DNA from: Iris pallida
Lineage: Eukaryota; Streptophyta; Magnoliopsida; Asparagales; Iridaceae
Assembly: GCA_029216955.1 (NCBI GenBank)
Contig: JANAVB010042220.1
Location: forward strand, 15,552,299-15,616,298
Direction of reading: 5' to 3'
Length of the DNA stretch: 64,000 nucleotides
Positions 31,444-44,376 of the stretch are shown here, piece after piece; position 1 is the stretch's first letter, and each line of letters starts with the position of its first letter. A program made the position numbers and the translations under genes. The notes under the pieces are model-generated. The model worked only from the letters and a program-made list of their open reading frames with translations. It did no database searches and was not told where the DNA came from.

Positions 31444-33588
31444 ATGGCAACCACACAATCCTTGATTTCCAATCATGGTGAAGGTCAGTCCACTCATAGG
31501 CCTCCCCTATTTGATGGGACTAACTACACATATTGGAAAACAAGGATGAGCTTCTATCTTAAGTCTCTAGACTTTGACCTGTGGACTGTCGTCACTGACG
31601 GTTACAAAAAGCCCGCCAGAATAGTTGTCGATGGTGACCTCATTGAGAAACCACACGACAAATATTCTGTCGAGGAGAAGAAACAGGCAAGTCTAGATGC
31701 TAGGGCTATTAATGCTTTATTCTGTGCTATAGACAGGAATGAGTTCAACAGGGTCTCTACATGCACCACTTCTCATGAAGTATGGAGACTTCTAGAAGTG
31801 ACGCATGAAGGAACCACACAGGTCATGGAATCTAAAATAAGCCGTCTCACTCAAGAATACGAAGCTTTCAAGATGAAGCCAAGTGAGACAATCACTCAAA
31901 TGTTCACAAGATTCCTCGACATCATCAATCCTCTATCCTCGCTTGGAAAGCAGTACTCAAACCACGAGAAGATTCGTAAGCTGCTCAGAGGGCTACCAAA
32001 GATTTGGAACCCTAAGGTGACAGCCATCATAGAAGGAAACGATCTCACAACAATGTCAATGGAGACCTTAATGGGTAAGCTTATGACTCACGAGCTTGAC
32101 CTCAAGGACTTCGAAGAGCCTGCTCCGAAGACCAGGGAGATCGCACTCAAAGCTCATCAACGAAGAGCTAATCATGATGAGACCGAAGAAGATAATTCGG
32201 ATGATGAAGACCAAGCTCTCATGGTTCGCAACTTCAGGAAATTCCTTCGCTTCAATCGAAGGAAGAAGGAATCTCAAGAAGATGATGAAGAAGAACCAAC
32301 TTGTTACGGTTGCAAGAAAACTGGACATGTCCGAAAAGACTGCCCATTCCTGAAGAAGAGCAACCGCTATGAGAAGCCATACAAAAGGAACTCATCAAAG
32401 AAATATGCCAACACAGGCATTTGGCATGAAAGTGAAGCGAGTGACTCTGAGGAAGAAAAGGACTCTCCTCAAGATACAGCAAATGTGTGCCTGATGGCAA
32501 CTTCCAACAAGGTATCTAACGAAACTCTGGATGACTTCTCTTTTGATGAACTTGGTGATGCTTTCACTGATTTACTCGATGATCATAAAAAGGTCATCGG
32601 TAAATATAAACATGCCAAGGACAAAATCAAAAGTCTAGAAGATGAGATACAAAGAATTTCTTTACTTCTTGATAATGTTAGAAACACATCACCCACTAAT
32701 GACACTGATGAAGTATCCAAGCTTAAATTAAGCTTACATGATGCTGAAGCACGTATTGAGCAACAAACTCAAGAAATTACTACTCTCAACACGTTGCTTG
32801 CTGAAGAAAAGAGTAGACACAAGATTTCCATGACTAAGATTTATGGCTTAAATATTAAGGTTGATGAACTGCAAGCTGTTTCTAAAAGATTAGAAACCAA
32901 ATTGGGTAAACAGGTTGTTCAACCTCAAACCCAATCACATGGGCACAACACCACTCATGCTAGTCAACCACGTCATTCTCATACAGCACATAACCATGCA
33001 TTTATATACACAAACTTTCACAAACCACGTGCACGTAAGAACAATTCTCACTCAGTACACACTCATCATGCACAAAGACACAATCAACATCACTCCACAC
33101 ATAAAAATCATCATGCCATGCCATATAGACAAAATCATCATGCAATGCCATATAGACAAGGTCCTCATATACCATATAGACATTATCATGTCATACAATA
33201 TAGACAAAATTATCATGCCATGCCATCTAGACAATATCAGCATGTCACACATCATAGACAATACCATCATTCTATGCCTCATAGACACCATCAACATGCC
33301 ACTTATTCTATGCATAATCATCTTCACCATGCTAACTCTTCATATCATGTCCATCCTCATCCTGTTGCTTACAGATATTATTCTCATGCTCCTAGTATAA
33401 ATAAGAATGCTATCTGTACTTATTGTGGATCACATGGACACATCTCACCACAGTGCAGAGTTAGAAGACTTGTAGATAAAAAGATATATGCTTGGTTTCC
33501 AAAGACTAACTTTTCAGGACCCTCAAGAACTCGGGTACCAAAGGTCACATCTACTCTTGATGTAGGTGGACCTTCCCTCCTCAACTGA
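31444..33588 (+). CDS. SIRE gag polyprotein
   Basis: A 714-codon open frame starting at the first ATG after the primer site. Residues ~15-250 match the copia gag (UBN2-type) region, with [20 protein letters not shown] and later [18 protein letters not shown] first zinc knuckle, [14 protein letters not shown], is at residues 287-300. A predicted coiled coil covers ~370-490. A long His-rich region (residues ~495-650) has repeats of the HHAMPYRQ type. A second knuckle, [14 protein letters not shown], is at 658-671. It would build the particle and bind element RNA. It ends with TGA, and pol starts in the +1 frame, overlapping by about 20 bases, so pol needs a frameshift or a one-base change occurred. 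Confidence 0.92.
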   Translation: MATTQSLISNHGEGQSTHRPPLFDGTNYTYWKTRMSFYLKSLDFDLWTVVTDGYKKPARIVVDGDLIEKPHDKYSVEEKKQASLDARAINALFCAIDRNEFNRVSTCTTSHEVWRLLEVTHEGTTQVMESKISRLTQEYEAFKMKPSETITQMFTRFLDIINPLSSLGKQYSNHEKIRKLLRGLPKIWNPKVTAIIEGNDLTTMSMETLMGKLMTHELDLKDFEEPAPKTREIALKAHQRRANHDETEEDNSDDEDQALMVRNFRKFLRFNRRKKESQEDDEEEPTCYGCKKTGHVRKDCPFLKKSNRYEKPYKRNSSKKYANTGIWHESEASDSEEEKDSPQDTANVCLMATSNKVSNETLDDFSFDELGDAFTDLLDDHKKVIGKYKHAKDKIKSLEDEIQRISLLLDNVRNTSPTNDTDEVSKLKLSLHDAEARIEQQTQEITTLNTLLAEEKSRHKISMTKIYGLNIKVDELQAVSKRLETKLGKQVVQPQTQSHGHNTTHASQPRHSHTAHNHAFIYTNFHKPRARKNNSHSVHTHHAQRHNQHHSTHKNHHAMPYRQNHHAMPYRQGPHIPYRHYHVIQYRQNYHAMPSRQYQHVTHHRQYHHSMPHRHHQHATYSMHNHLHHANSSYHVHPHPVAYRYYSHAPSINKNAICTYCGSHGHISPQCRVRRLVDKKIYAWFPKTNFSGPSRTRVPKVTSTLDVGGPSLLN

Positions 33589-36500
33589 AAGTAAGTGGAT
33601 TCTCGATAGTGGATGCTCGCGACATATGACGGGAGACGCAAATCTTTTTGCATCACTATCGATGAAGAGAGAAGGATACGTATCCTTCGGTAACAATCTC
33701 AAAGGGCACATTATAGGTAATGGTGTCATTGGTCATCCTCCTTCTCCTGTAATAAAGGATGTCTGCCTAGTGACCGAGTTAAAGCATAACCTGCTCAGCA
33801 TTAGTCATCTTGCTGATCATGGATATGATATTAACTTTGGACAAAACAGTTGCTACATCTATGATAGGTCAACAGGAGACATTGCTTTTGAAGGAAAAAG
33901 AGAGGACAACATCTATATTTTCTATCTTTCTATAAAAACTAACAATGCAGGTAGATGTCTATATGCCCACAAAGACGAACGACTACTTTGGCACCAGCGT
34001 CTTGGTCATGCCAACATGGATGCTATATCCAGGCTTTCTACCAAGAAGCTAGTGAGAGGATTGCCTGACATCACATTCAAAAAGGACACGGTATGTGCCG
34101 AATGTGAACTAAACAAGGCAACTAAATTTTCGTTTCATTCCATCAACTCTGTAAGTACTACTAGACCCTTGCAATTACTTCATATTGATTTATTTGGTCC
34201 TAGTAGAATAGCTAGCCTTGGTGGCAAACTTTATGCATTTGTTATTGTTGATGATTTTTCGAGATTTACTTGGGTTTTCTTTCTCGCTAATAAGAGCGAT
34301 GCTATTTCTGCTTTCAAAATTTTTGTAAAGAAAGTTCAAAACGAAAAAGGCTACATGATTACTCGAATCCGAAGTGATCATGAAGGCGAATTCGTAAATT
34401 ATGATTTTGAAAGTTTTTATAATAAAAATGGCTTTGATCATGAATTTTCTTGTCCTAGAACTCCTCAACAAAATGGTATTGTGGAGCGGAAGAATAGAAC
34501 TCTCGGCGATATAGCCAGAGTCATGTTGAATAAATTTTCACTTCTGAAATATTTTTGGGCAGAAGCTGTTAGTACAGCATGCCACATTTTGAATAGGGTG
34601 CTGATTCGTCCCATTATGAAGAAAACACCCTATGAGCTTTGGTTTGGGAGAACCCCCAATGTTTTTTATTTTAAAGTTTTTGGTTGTAGATGTTTTATCC
34701 TTAACACCAAAGACAACTTAGGCAAATTTGATGCCAAAGCTGACGATGGTATCTTTCTTGGTTATGCTGCCAAGAGTAAGGGATATAGAGTTTTTAATAA
34801 ATGCTCACTTATTGTGGAAGAGTCAACAAATGTGACTTTTGATGAAGACAACAGTGCAGCAAGTACTCTTGATGATGACGTTGAGCCATCAACTTCTACT
34901 CCAATGAATACTTCAACCGAAACTAATTCTCTGGAGGGTTTGCCTAAGAAATTCTCTTTCAAACCTTCTCATCCAGAAAATTTAGTTATAGGAGAAGTTT
35001 CACGTGGAGTAACTACTAGATCATCACTAAGAGACTCCGTTGCTAGCACTGCCTTCATTTCACAAGTAGAGCCTAAAAATATTTCTGAAGCTTTTAATGA
35101 TGAATTTTGGATTTCTGCTATGCAAGAAGAACTCAACCAATTCGAGAGAAGCCAAGTATGGGAACTCGTTCCTAGACCGGTTAATCACTCGATAATTGGT
35201 ACTAAATGGGTTTTTAGAAACAAAGTAAATGAAGATGGTTCAGTCACACGTAACAAAGCTCGTCTAGTAGCTCAAGGATACAACCAAGAGGAAGGTATCG
35301 ACTACGATGAGACGTATGCTCCTGTTGCTAGACTAGAATCCATTCGGATGCTTTGTGCTTTTGCTAATTTTTAAAACTTTAAATTATTTCAAATGGATGT
35401 GAAAAGTGCTTTCCTGAATGGTTTTATTAAGGAGGAAGTTTATGTGAAACAACCTCCTGGCTTTGAAAATTACAAATTTCTCGACTACGTGTTCAAGCTA
35501 AAGAAAGCACTTTATGGCCTCAAACAAGCCCCCAGAGCTTGGTATGAAAGGCTAAGTAGCTTCTTACTTGAGAAAGGTTTTTCAAAAGGGAAAATTGACA
35601 CTACACTGTTTATAAAATCTTTTAAAGACACCATTCTGTTGATTCAAATTTATGTTGATGATATCATTTTTGGTTCTACTGATGAAACCCTCTGTCAAGA
35701 ATTTGCCAAGTGTATGCAGACAGAATTTGAGATGAGCATGATGGAAGAGCTCAACTATTTTCTTGGTCTGCAAGTGAAACAAATGGCTAATGGAACTTTC
35801 ATCTGTCAATCGAAGTATACCAAGGACATGCTGAAGAAGTTCGATCTTGACAACATCAAACCAATCAGCACTCCAATGGCTACTTCAACCAAACTCGAAC
35901 CAGATGAGAGCGGCAAACCCGTTGATCAATGTAAGTATCGAGGTATGATAGGCAGCTTACTTTATTTAACTGCTAGTCGCCCCGATATCATGTTTAGTGT
36001 TTGCCTATGTGCTAGATATCAAGCAAATCCTAAGGAATCTCACATGACCGCGGTTAAGCGTATCTTTCGATACCTTAAGGGTACGATTACAGTGGGCCTA
36101 TGGTATCCCAAGTCAACATCATTTGACCTCATCGGTTACTCTGATGCTGACTTTGCTGGATGCAAGGTCGACCGTAAAAGTACGAGCGGCACGTGTCATT
36201 TATTAGAAAAGGCTTTAGTCTCATGGTTTAGCAAGAAGCAGAACTCTGTCGCACTATCCATAACAGAAGCTGAATACATAGCAGCTGGGCGTTGTTGTGC
36301 ACAAATTCTGTGGATGAAGCAAACCCTTGAAGACTATAAGTTATCTTTCATACATATTCCTATATTCTGTGACAATACTAGTGCCATCAATTTGACTAAG
36401 AACCCTGTCTGCCACTCACGCACTAAACACATTGAGATCAGACACCACTTTTTGCGTGATCATCAGCAAAATGGCACGATTAACTTAGAATTTATTGACA

Positions 36501-36604
36501 CTGATCATCAGCTAGCAGATTTCTTTACTAAGCCATTATCCGAAGAGCGCTTCAATTATCTTTGTCGTGAACTCGGAATTTTGGATGAAGCAGTTATAAG
36601 TTGA
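33566..36604 (+). pseudogene. SIRE pol: protease, integrase, reverse transcriptase, RNase H (one nonsense codon)
   Basis: Protease active site [14 protein letters not shown] near 33596-33640. Integrase: zinc-binding HQRLGH and [11 protein letters not shown], then the catalytic Asp in [10 protein letters not shown], Asp in IRSDHEGEF and Glu in [12 protein letters not shown] begins near residue 510 ([20 protein letters not shown]). An in-frame TAA at 35372-35374 interrupts it just before FQMDVKSAFLNG. It then continues in the same frame to YVDDIIFGS (35651), LTASRPDIMFSV, the RNase H motifs IGYSDADFAG and SITEAEYIAAG, and a TGA at 36602-36604. One point mutation therefore separates it from an open pol, apart from the gag-pol frame change. 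Confidence 0.95.
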
Positions 36605-37352
36605 GACTTACTTGCGTAAATGTCGAGTATATTTTGATTTTTTATGACAAATTTATTATGGGTACAAGCCGAAAGGGTCCTTCTGACAAAAAGGCGTAAA
36701 AGCCTAAGCGACACGGTGCACTAGTCCTCAGGACTACCGCTAGCTGGGATCCGGCCCCTGCAGCTAACCCATGGCAAATTTGAAATACTGAATTACAATA
36801 TATTTCCTTGTTTATTATATGGTTTGTTCCGATTTATTATTGCCTAATTGATCTTTCCTAAGTTCATTCTGACCTTTGTGTACCTCTCTATGTACTTCAT
36901 TGTTTTCATCAAACTTTTAATCCTCAAAATCCCTTTTGTTCAACACTTAATCAATTTTTCTATCTTTTTAGCCTGCTTTTAGTTCTGGACCACTGATCCA
37001 GAACTCGGGCCGAACTCTGCCCCTAACAGAGTTCGGGCCGAGTTCGGTCCCTAAGTTCCAGCGTCGGGATCTGGCTCTGCCGTTGGATCAATTTAGATCC
37101 TATGGTCAATATTTCATCCGACCAAAGACAAACCCCTACTTTATGTAGGGACTCCTTCTCTCTCCTTCACCATTGCCTCCTTCCTCACCTCTCCAAACTC
37201 TTTCCTTCAAACCCTAACCCTAGTTTTTGATCTAGAGTGCTCCATTGCTCCTCAAAATCAAGGAAAAAGGGTTTCTCGTCATTCTCTTCCACTGTTTATT
37301 AATCATTTGAGGTATCATTCTTGTCTTCTATACTTCACTCTATCAAGTTTTT
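36605..37352 (+). other. SIRE spacer between pol and the env-like frame
   Basis: No reading frame. It contains two relatives of the LTR palindrome, at 36999-37019 and 37027-37047 (forms of ..CTCGGGCCGAACTCTG and CAGAGTTCGGGCCGAG..), about 310-350 bases before the env-like ATG. The spacer could supply a promoter or leader for that frame; this is unproven. Confidence 0.5.
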
Positions 37353-38608
37353 ATGGCTCCTCGCTTGTTCAATCGTGGAAAGAGGATTCGAACTGAGAGT
37401 GTTTCCTCTTCGGATACTCCTCCGACGAAGGAACATATCATTGAACAACTTCAACCACCTCATCCGTTGTTCAACCCACCTCGTCCTCGAAACCCTTCTA
37501 CCTATGACAACCGATTATTTGTTTCACTAGATGCCTCAAACAACTGGTTTAGTGACTATCGGAATCGTCAGGTATTCGCAGGACATCCTATTAATTTTTC
37601 TATCTTCTCTCAATATGATTCTTTATTTCATGACCTCTGCTTTGATGAGCTTGTCACTACCACTTCTGCTATCTATCGTCATGCTGTCCAAATGTTCTAC
37701 TGCAACATGACCTTTGATGATCTCCATATTTATTCACGAGTTGCAGGTATAAATATATCTTTTGATGACTTTGACTTAGCCGAATAGCTTGATCTTCAAG
37801 AGCCCAATTCTTGGAAAAGCTAGTTGACGCTCGCTCGTTCCGTTTTCCCGACGGAATTTCCCTTGAGAGCTTCAAGGACGATTTGTGTACTCCATACACA
37901 CGTCCTCGCAAGCTCACGGCTAAATATCTCAGCCCATATTTTTCTGATCTTCATTGGATTATTTCTAACACCATTCTACCCAAAACAGGTTCCCATGATG
38001 ACATCACTTATCTTAAAATATCTGCTCTTTATCATCTTCACTTTGGAATTTCTTTCAATCTTCCACGTACAATGATAGACTGGATGATTCACTGTAGGAA
38101 GAAACCACGAGCTCTGGTTTATCCTCTGTACCTTCCTATGATCTTTCGTGCATTTAACATACCACTTGATATCTGTCCGTTTTTGCCTGCTCCTGCTTTC
38201 CTGTCCAAGGCACGTCGTACTCAGGCAGTTATCGCCTCTCCTGAGGCCTCTGAGCATTCTGATGATGAGGAGCCTGACGCCCCTCCTTTCGGTCAGGATG
38301 CACCACCTCCACCTGCCACTCTTGACTCCATCCAGACCATGCTCCAGGATCGTTTCTACTTAGAGGCTGATCGGTGGGCTCAGATGGACTACCGTACTAC
38401 CCTGCAGATGAGTGCACTCAGCAACTCGCTGCATGATATTCGGTACTCCATGTCCCATCATCCTACTATGCCCATTCCCATACAGCGGGATCCCGATCGT
38501 GAGGGATATCGCATTGATGATCCATGGGTCTTGCGTTACCTGGATCCGAGTGCTGCTCTTGTGGATCCCAGACGTTCTAACTCTCCTGGACCTTCTCGTG
38601 CTCCGTGA
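37353..38608 (+). pseudogene. SIRE env-like / extra 3' open frame (frameshifted)
   Basis: Two blocks. 37353-37787 encodes 144 residues from ATG (MAPRLFNRGKRIRTESVSSS..) and ends at TAG. 37793-38608 is in another frame and starts after a TGA at 37790-37792. The blocks join in sense, so a stop and a shift break one original frame of about 410 residues. The middle (RRNRQVFAGHP-like and LYHLHFGISFNLPRTMIDWM) resembles the 'putative plant transposon protein' type frames found after pol in SIRE/Maximus elements. The C-terminus is Pro-rich. I see no convincing signal peptide or membrane span, so 'envelope' is only a positional label. Confidence 0.6.
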
Positions 38609-39200
38609 TGGAGATTGGCTCGATCTGCTGCTGCTACTGCTGATGATCTTAGTTATTTTTTGCTTTCAGTTATTTAGTTTATTATGGTTTTATGTAGCTG
38701 GTTTTATGTACTCTGTTTATGAGTTGGCCACTTGATTTGGTGGATGACATTATCTGTCCTTTATCATAGTTTTACTTTATGTCAGTGACTTATTTTGCTT
38801 AGTATTTCACTGTTTCTTCTCTGCTTGGTGTGGTTGCATTACTATTCGTTGCTTCTTTATTGCTAACTGCCAAAAGGGGGAGAAATATGTATATTTTATA
38901 GTTTTGTGCTTGTTTTGCTTTTGGGAGATATATTATCTATCAGGCCACAGGTTCTATGCATTCGTATATCTGTGTATATCTGTGCTTGTTCTTGCTCTGA
39001 GAAAATATTATCTATCAGGTCACAGGTTCTATGCATTTTGTACGGGGGAGAGCTATAGCTTCTAGCTCGACACCGTTCATGGTTTACGGGAGAGCTATCT
39101 TCTTTTAGCTCTGGCATCGTTTATGGGGGAGCTATGTTACAATCAACTGTGTCCAGGTATGAATATTGAAATATACATATATTATTTTGTCAATTATCAA
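38609..39200 (+). other. SIRE 3' untranslated region
   Basis: T-rich sequence with an internal purine run CAAAAGGGGGAGAAATAT near 38872 and duplicated phrases (AGATATATTATCTATCAGG.. at 38926, again near 39005). No gene. Confidence 0.55.
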
Positions 39201-39212
39201 TATGGGGGAGAT
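39201..39212 (+). promoter_or_regulatory. Polypurine tract (SIRE)
   Basis: TATGGGGGAGAT immediately before the 3' LTR. Confidence 0.9.
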
Positions 39213-40156
39213 TGTTGACACAAAGTCACAGTCAACCAAATATTGACTACATTGACTAAATAATATTTGTATTAATTCAATACGACACACGACGACTGCA
39301 TTCAGTTCAAGACAGATGACAGCTCAGTCTCCGGCTCTCAGTGTGTTCTGGAGTCTGTATTTTATAATTTCATTGAGTCTAGACTTGTGTACTCTGAGTC
39401 ATGCTGAGCTCTTGGAACTTAGTCTATAACCTATCCAAAATCCCTAGCTCCACTGAACCAAACACTGCCCAAAAAGCCCCTTTGAACCACTCTGTGCTCT
39501 GGAGACAGAGTTCGGGCCGAACTCTGCCTCCACACAGAGTTCGGGCCGAACTCTGTCCCCTAGAAATCATGAACCCTAATTTTAGGGTTAGCTGGTTGCT
39601 AGTTGTCCAACGGCCAAATTTTTGAATTTTCCTACCCGAATTCTGGACGAATTCTGCCTATAAAAACACTATAAATAGGGCATGAATTCTCTCATTTCAA
39701 TTCATCCAATCTTCTCTTCTCTTCTCTCTTATAAGCTCAATAAGCCATACCCTTCCCATCTACTAGCCACAAGCCTCCTAAGTCTCGAGTGCTCAGCATC
39801 TCTCAGTCAGGATTATTGTGCAAGAGTCGAAGAAGTCGCTTGGACAATTCCAAGCAAATCGCCACTGCGATCCTCTGTTAGAAGTTGACGTGCTCTTCTG
39901 AAGAAAAGGCACGGGTTGTAAACTACTATTTCACAAATAGTGGATTTAATCCTGAGCTAGAGTTCTCAGGCCTGGACTAGTCCTCCACGAGGGAAACCAG
40001 GTTAAAATCGCTGTGTTTGCGTATGCTCTTCTGCTCTTCATTTATTTTCCGCACTTTACTCTGATTATTTATTGTTGGTGAAAGAGTTATTTTTAATTGG
40101 CTATTTTCTATATAAACTCTATTCACCCCCCTCTAGAGTTGCCAAACTGTTCTTCA
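39213..40156 (+). repeat. 3' LTR of SIRE element
   Basis: 944 bp, same ends as the 5' LTR. The palindromes are at 39506-39526 and 39535-39555, and TATAAATAG at 39670-39678. It differs from the 5' LTR mainly by transitions (C/T and G/A). Confidence 0.97.
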
Positions 40157-43100
40157 CATGTGTGCCCGCCAGCCGTCCTCCAACTTCTTTAGGGCAAGCT
40201 CCAGACCAGAAGAAGCTCGATTAATTCTGTCAGCCTCCTGGATAATCAGCCCCCTTTCGGTACGGGCAACTTCAAGCTCAGACTCCAGGAAAGCTAATTT
40301 TCTCTGAAGCTCAAGTATCTGCTCCTGCATGTCAATGACCCCACGGGAGGCATTCGCTTTCCGAGCCGTAACATCCTTACTCTCGTGGCTCAACTGATCA
40401 TATAACTCAGATAGATCGTGGAGATCCTTCTTTATGACCGGCTTGGTCTTATCCCGAGCCGCCCTTATCTTCTCTACGACAGCTGTGAAGAAATCGCGCT
40501 CTTGATCTATAGCAGCAGACAGATCAGTTTACCGCAGCACACGAAGCTGGGCTACCAGCTGGTCAGCCTCCTATAATTTTGCCTCCAGAAGCGTAGCTAC
40601 CCACATCCCACCAGGAAGAGCCTTAAGAATATCAATATGACCCTGGGCGTATTGTCGGGCCAAGGTAAAAGAGGTCCCTCGTTCCACAGCAGCTGTAACC
40701 CCCCTCTTTAAATGACGATAGAAGCTGTCAACTACGTCCTATGACGCTTCGTCCAAAACTTCCGTAGAGGATGGCGTCAAAGGAAGCGTGGCTGGCAATG
40801 TCGAAGGAGGCACGCTAGAACTTGCCACCAGGGAGACAAACTCCGAGCGAAAAGATGCACGGATAGCGGCTAACTCCTCTTCCGCCACCCAAAGAATCTG
40901 GACACTCGGTAGAGCAGAAAGGTCGACTCTCGGAGTCGCCTGAGCAGAAGAGGACGCAAGGACCATTGTCCCCTGCCCCGGCTGTGCCGCCACCTGACTC
41001 TCCAAACTCGAGCCAGCGGGAGGCCCCTCAAGACGAGCCGAAGAAGGAGGGGGCACGCTCCCTTCCACCAGATCCCCTCTGGTAGAGCCTGCCATAACAA
41101 TATCCGTCATCGATACTGAAATGACAGGACCTGCATGCCCAGAGCAACTATCAATCGACGTAACCCAAAGGATGTGATGATAGAGCAAATGGGCCACTTC
41201 ACTAGTCAAAATTTAGCTTATCTTACCAAGGGAGGATCGCGGATGCTGAGGTTCGTTCACAACCACCATATACCCCTTACCAGTGCCCCCGAAACCGAAT
41301 TCGGCTGGCTCTTCTGTCCCAGCCACCCCGGAGGGAGGTACGACTCGATCAGCGTCATCTTGATAAAATTCAGCAGTTTTAGAGACAGGTTCATCGGAGC
41401 CCCCGTCATTTCGAGTCACGACCTCAGCAACTTGAGATTCCTCTTCTTCTGACACCTACGAAAGGGAAGGAAAGTGATCAAGATCGAAGCTAGAAGAAAG
41501 AAAGAACTAAATAAAGATGGTAGTAACTCGTTTTACCTCCGAAGCGGGGTCGACCTCCTCATTTCTCTCCCTTATAGCTAGCTTGCGATGTCTGGTCGCA
41601 GCCTATTTTTGGGAGTAAAGAATATCGCCAACAGGGGAGATTTGCCTGCTATGCTTTCCTACAGAACCAGGTGTAACAGGTGGCTGATCTGCCACCATCT
41701 CATCTGACCTAACAGGAGGCTGATCCGCCCCAACATCTTCCACCGGAAGGGAAGAGTTATCTGCATCATGCTCATCGTCCTTATCATCTGCAATGGTGGA
41801 GTCCGAGTCTGGCACTTCGACTCTATTCTTCTTCTTCTTCCTCGTCTTGGCCCCCTGGGGCTTCTCATCCAAGCCAGTACCAACAATAAAATTGGCACCC
41901 GGGATAAAACCGACGGGGAGCTTGTTTGCTATGACATGGTATAGGGCCGCCATATATAAAATCTCTATCGATGCCTCAATAGCAGGAACCAAGAAAGTGG
42001 CACGGGTATGGAATGTATCATAGTAGTGCCAGGCCCTGATACCGTCAAGGAGGCTACCTTCAAAACCCAGACAAGAGCTGGGACTGTCCAGAAAAAGCTG
42101 GCTGTATCCAAACAGACGGGAAAAACCTACTGGGCAGGTAAGGTTCCAGGAAGACAGCATTGCGGTTATGGTATACCAGGTGGGCGGGGCGGATGTTACG
42201 CAACTACAGAAGCATCTGGCCGTCTAGAAGCTGAAGAGGCCCAATATCGTCGAGATGTACGTCCGCTATTTTTCAGCAGTAAAACGAGGGACGAATACAA
42301 AAAAGTCGTACCTATCTGCTCTCGCCAGCACCATCCGACAGGCATGCATGGTCTCATATTCCGAAGACTCATTGCAATAATGGAAGATAAAAGTGTCATC
42401 AGCAATCATGCCATCTTCAGAACCCGGCCGCATCAAAGACGGACAGTACATCAGCAGCCATCCCATCAGATAATAATAGGGCAGCTCAGTTCGTTCAAAG
42501 TCTTTTGTCACATCGCGGACAATGACCTTGGACGTAAAAGTACGGAGGCCATGGTGTATGCTGCACACTATGGCCGGGAGAAGAGCTAGTTTGACTCCAA
42601 AAACTAGCTTTATAGCAGGAAGAATAAAATTATGGCTGATCCTCTCAATGGAACCAGCTCCTCCCGAGACTACGCAATTTCGTAGCCATACCATCAAAAA
42701 TCCTTCCAGGAGCACCTTCTCTGACAGCTCTTGGGTATCCTGATAAAAATAACCAAAAGAGTCGGTTTGACTCCTAAATCTGTCACTAGTGGTGGCCACC
42801 CTCTTGGCCGATGACACCAAGGCCTGAACCGCCTCCCGGGATTGAGGACTTCGGGAAGTAACTCGGCCTGAGGCTCCCGTCGAGAAGAGATATCTTACCC
42901 AGTCCTTAGTGTGGGGAGCATTCCCTTCTGAGCTGCTATCTTGGCTATCTGCTGGCACGTGCTATAGTGGCACAATATCTCTTGATAAACAGCTACGAAG
43001 CCCGGATACCGTTCTTCCAGCTCTTTGAACTCCTCATTTGTAGGAGTGTACACCTCAAAAGCTTTATCCCCCCAAGGAAGCTTAGAAATCACGTGCATCT

Positions 43101-43926
43101 CATGGAGTGCAAGCCCCATTTCCCCTACAGGGGTATAGAAGGTTTCCGTACGGCGGTTGTACATCTCCAGCAGAGCCATGAATAATTTTTTGTTTATGGG
43201 TAAGCCGTGGCTGGTGCCCTGAATAGCGTGATAAAGACCAATCTCACGCAGAAAAGTCTCATACTTTTACGAGATCCACATAGACAGATTGATCCATGAG
43301 GGGATGGGGTGTATCCAACTTGGGAGCGTCAACCGGCCAATTGGATACGAGCCTTTTCGAGCAAGCTGGTTCAGGAAAGTATCGGCTGTAGAGAACGTAA
43401 AATTAGGACCCGGCAGATTCAAAAAAGTACCCAGGGCCAATCCTATTACATAGCGGCTGGCATGCACCTTGTCCGTACACACTGACTTCATGCTGTTGTT
43501 GTAATGGACGTTGCCCACAAACATCCCATTCCGGGTAGGGGTCAAAGACTCTTCTATCTTTCTGTCCAGCGGAAGCATATTAAACCAAGATAGTGGAAAG
43601 TGACGCTCCATTTGAGGGATGCGGATCGCCATCCAATTAGAATAAAGCTCCAATTCTCTGACACGTCCAGAACTTGACTGTTCTTCACAGTCAAAGCGTC
43701 TCCGAAGAAGAACGCAGGCTTCAGGTATTCTCCTTCTAATTTCCCCGAATTCATCATGGCACATAGGAAGTAGAAGGGTTGGTTCTTGAGGGCATTCAAC
43801 CTCGTCAAAGGCTCGTCACTAGGAAACTGGTCCGCCACATACCGAACTATCTGGTCATACCTATAGCCCATAGCGGCTTGGACATGACCCACTAGAGGTC
43901 TCCTGCAGCATTAACTGGAAAATTCA

Positions 43927-44376
43927 CTGAAAAGAAGACAAAAGCAATAAGTTAAAAAGATGGACAAGGAGAACTGATTGGTGTTTCGAGCTTATGCGGC
44001 TCCAATTTAATGAGTCTCATGCGGTCCAAACTCAGAAAACACTTATGTGGCTCCGTCCAGCGAAGGTTCATGCGGCAGTGTTTTTATGGCTCTGTTTAAA
44101 CAAAGTCTCATGCGGCAGAGTTCGGATAATTTTATGCGGCTCATGCGACAAACAAATTTGTACGAGCCTATGCGGCCCAGCGCAGCTTATGCGGCCCCGT
44201 TGGCAAGGTGCTTATGTGGCCACAGTAACAATTCTCATGCGGCTCGGACATGGAGCATACCCCATGCGGCTCGAACATGAGACATACATGCGGCACACAT
44301 GAAGATGAAGGCTCACGTATAGAGTATACGATATAGCCACAACAGCTAAGGATTCAAGCTCACACAGTGTCCTTAC
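43927..44376 (-). other. Antisense gene intron 1 (copy B), carries ATGCGGC motifs
   Basis: 450 bp, donor GTAAGGACAC, acceptor CTTCTTTTCAG. At 43990-44290 there are about a dozen ATGCGGC motifs spaced 20-35 bp apart. Confidence 0.6.

Larger units (their letters stand above)
30445..40156 (+). mobile_element. SIRE/Maximus-type Ty1/copia retrotransposon
   Basis: A full-length 9.7-kb element: 5' LTR, initiator-Met primer site, gag, protease-integrase-RT-RNase H in copia order, an extra env-like frame, polypurine tract and 3' LTR. It has a perfect 5-bp target duplication. The two LTRs differ at roughly 13 positions and one indel in 945 bp (about 1.4%, by eye), so the insertion is recent. It is broken by only a few changes and sits inside exon 3 of the antisense gene of Tat copy B. 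Confidence 0.95.

Noticed and set aside
33052..33330. Minus-strand frame rich in Met, Ile and Ser
   Set aside because: Shadow of the His-rich repeat of SIRE gag on the plus strand.
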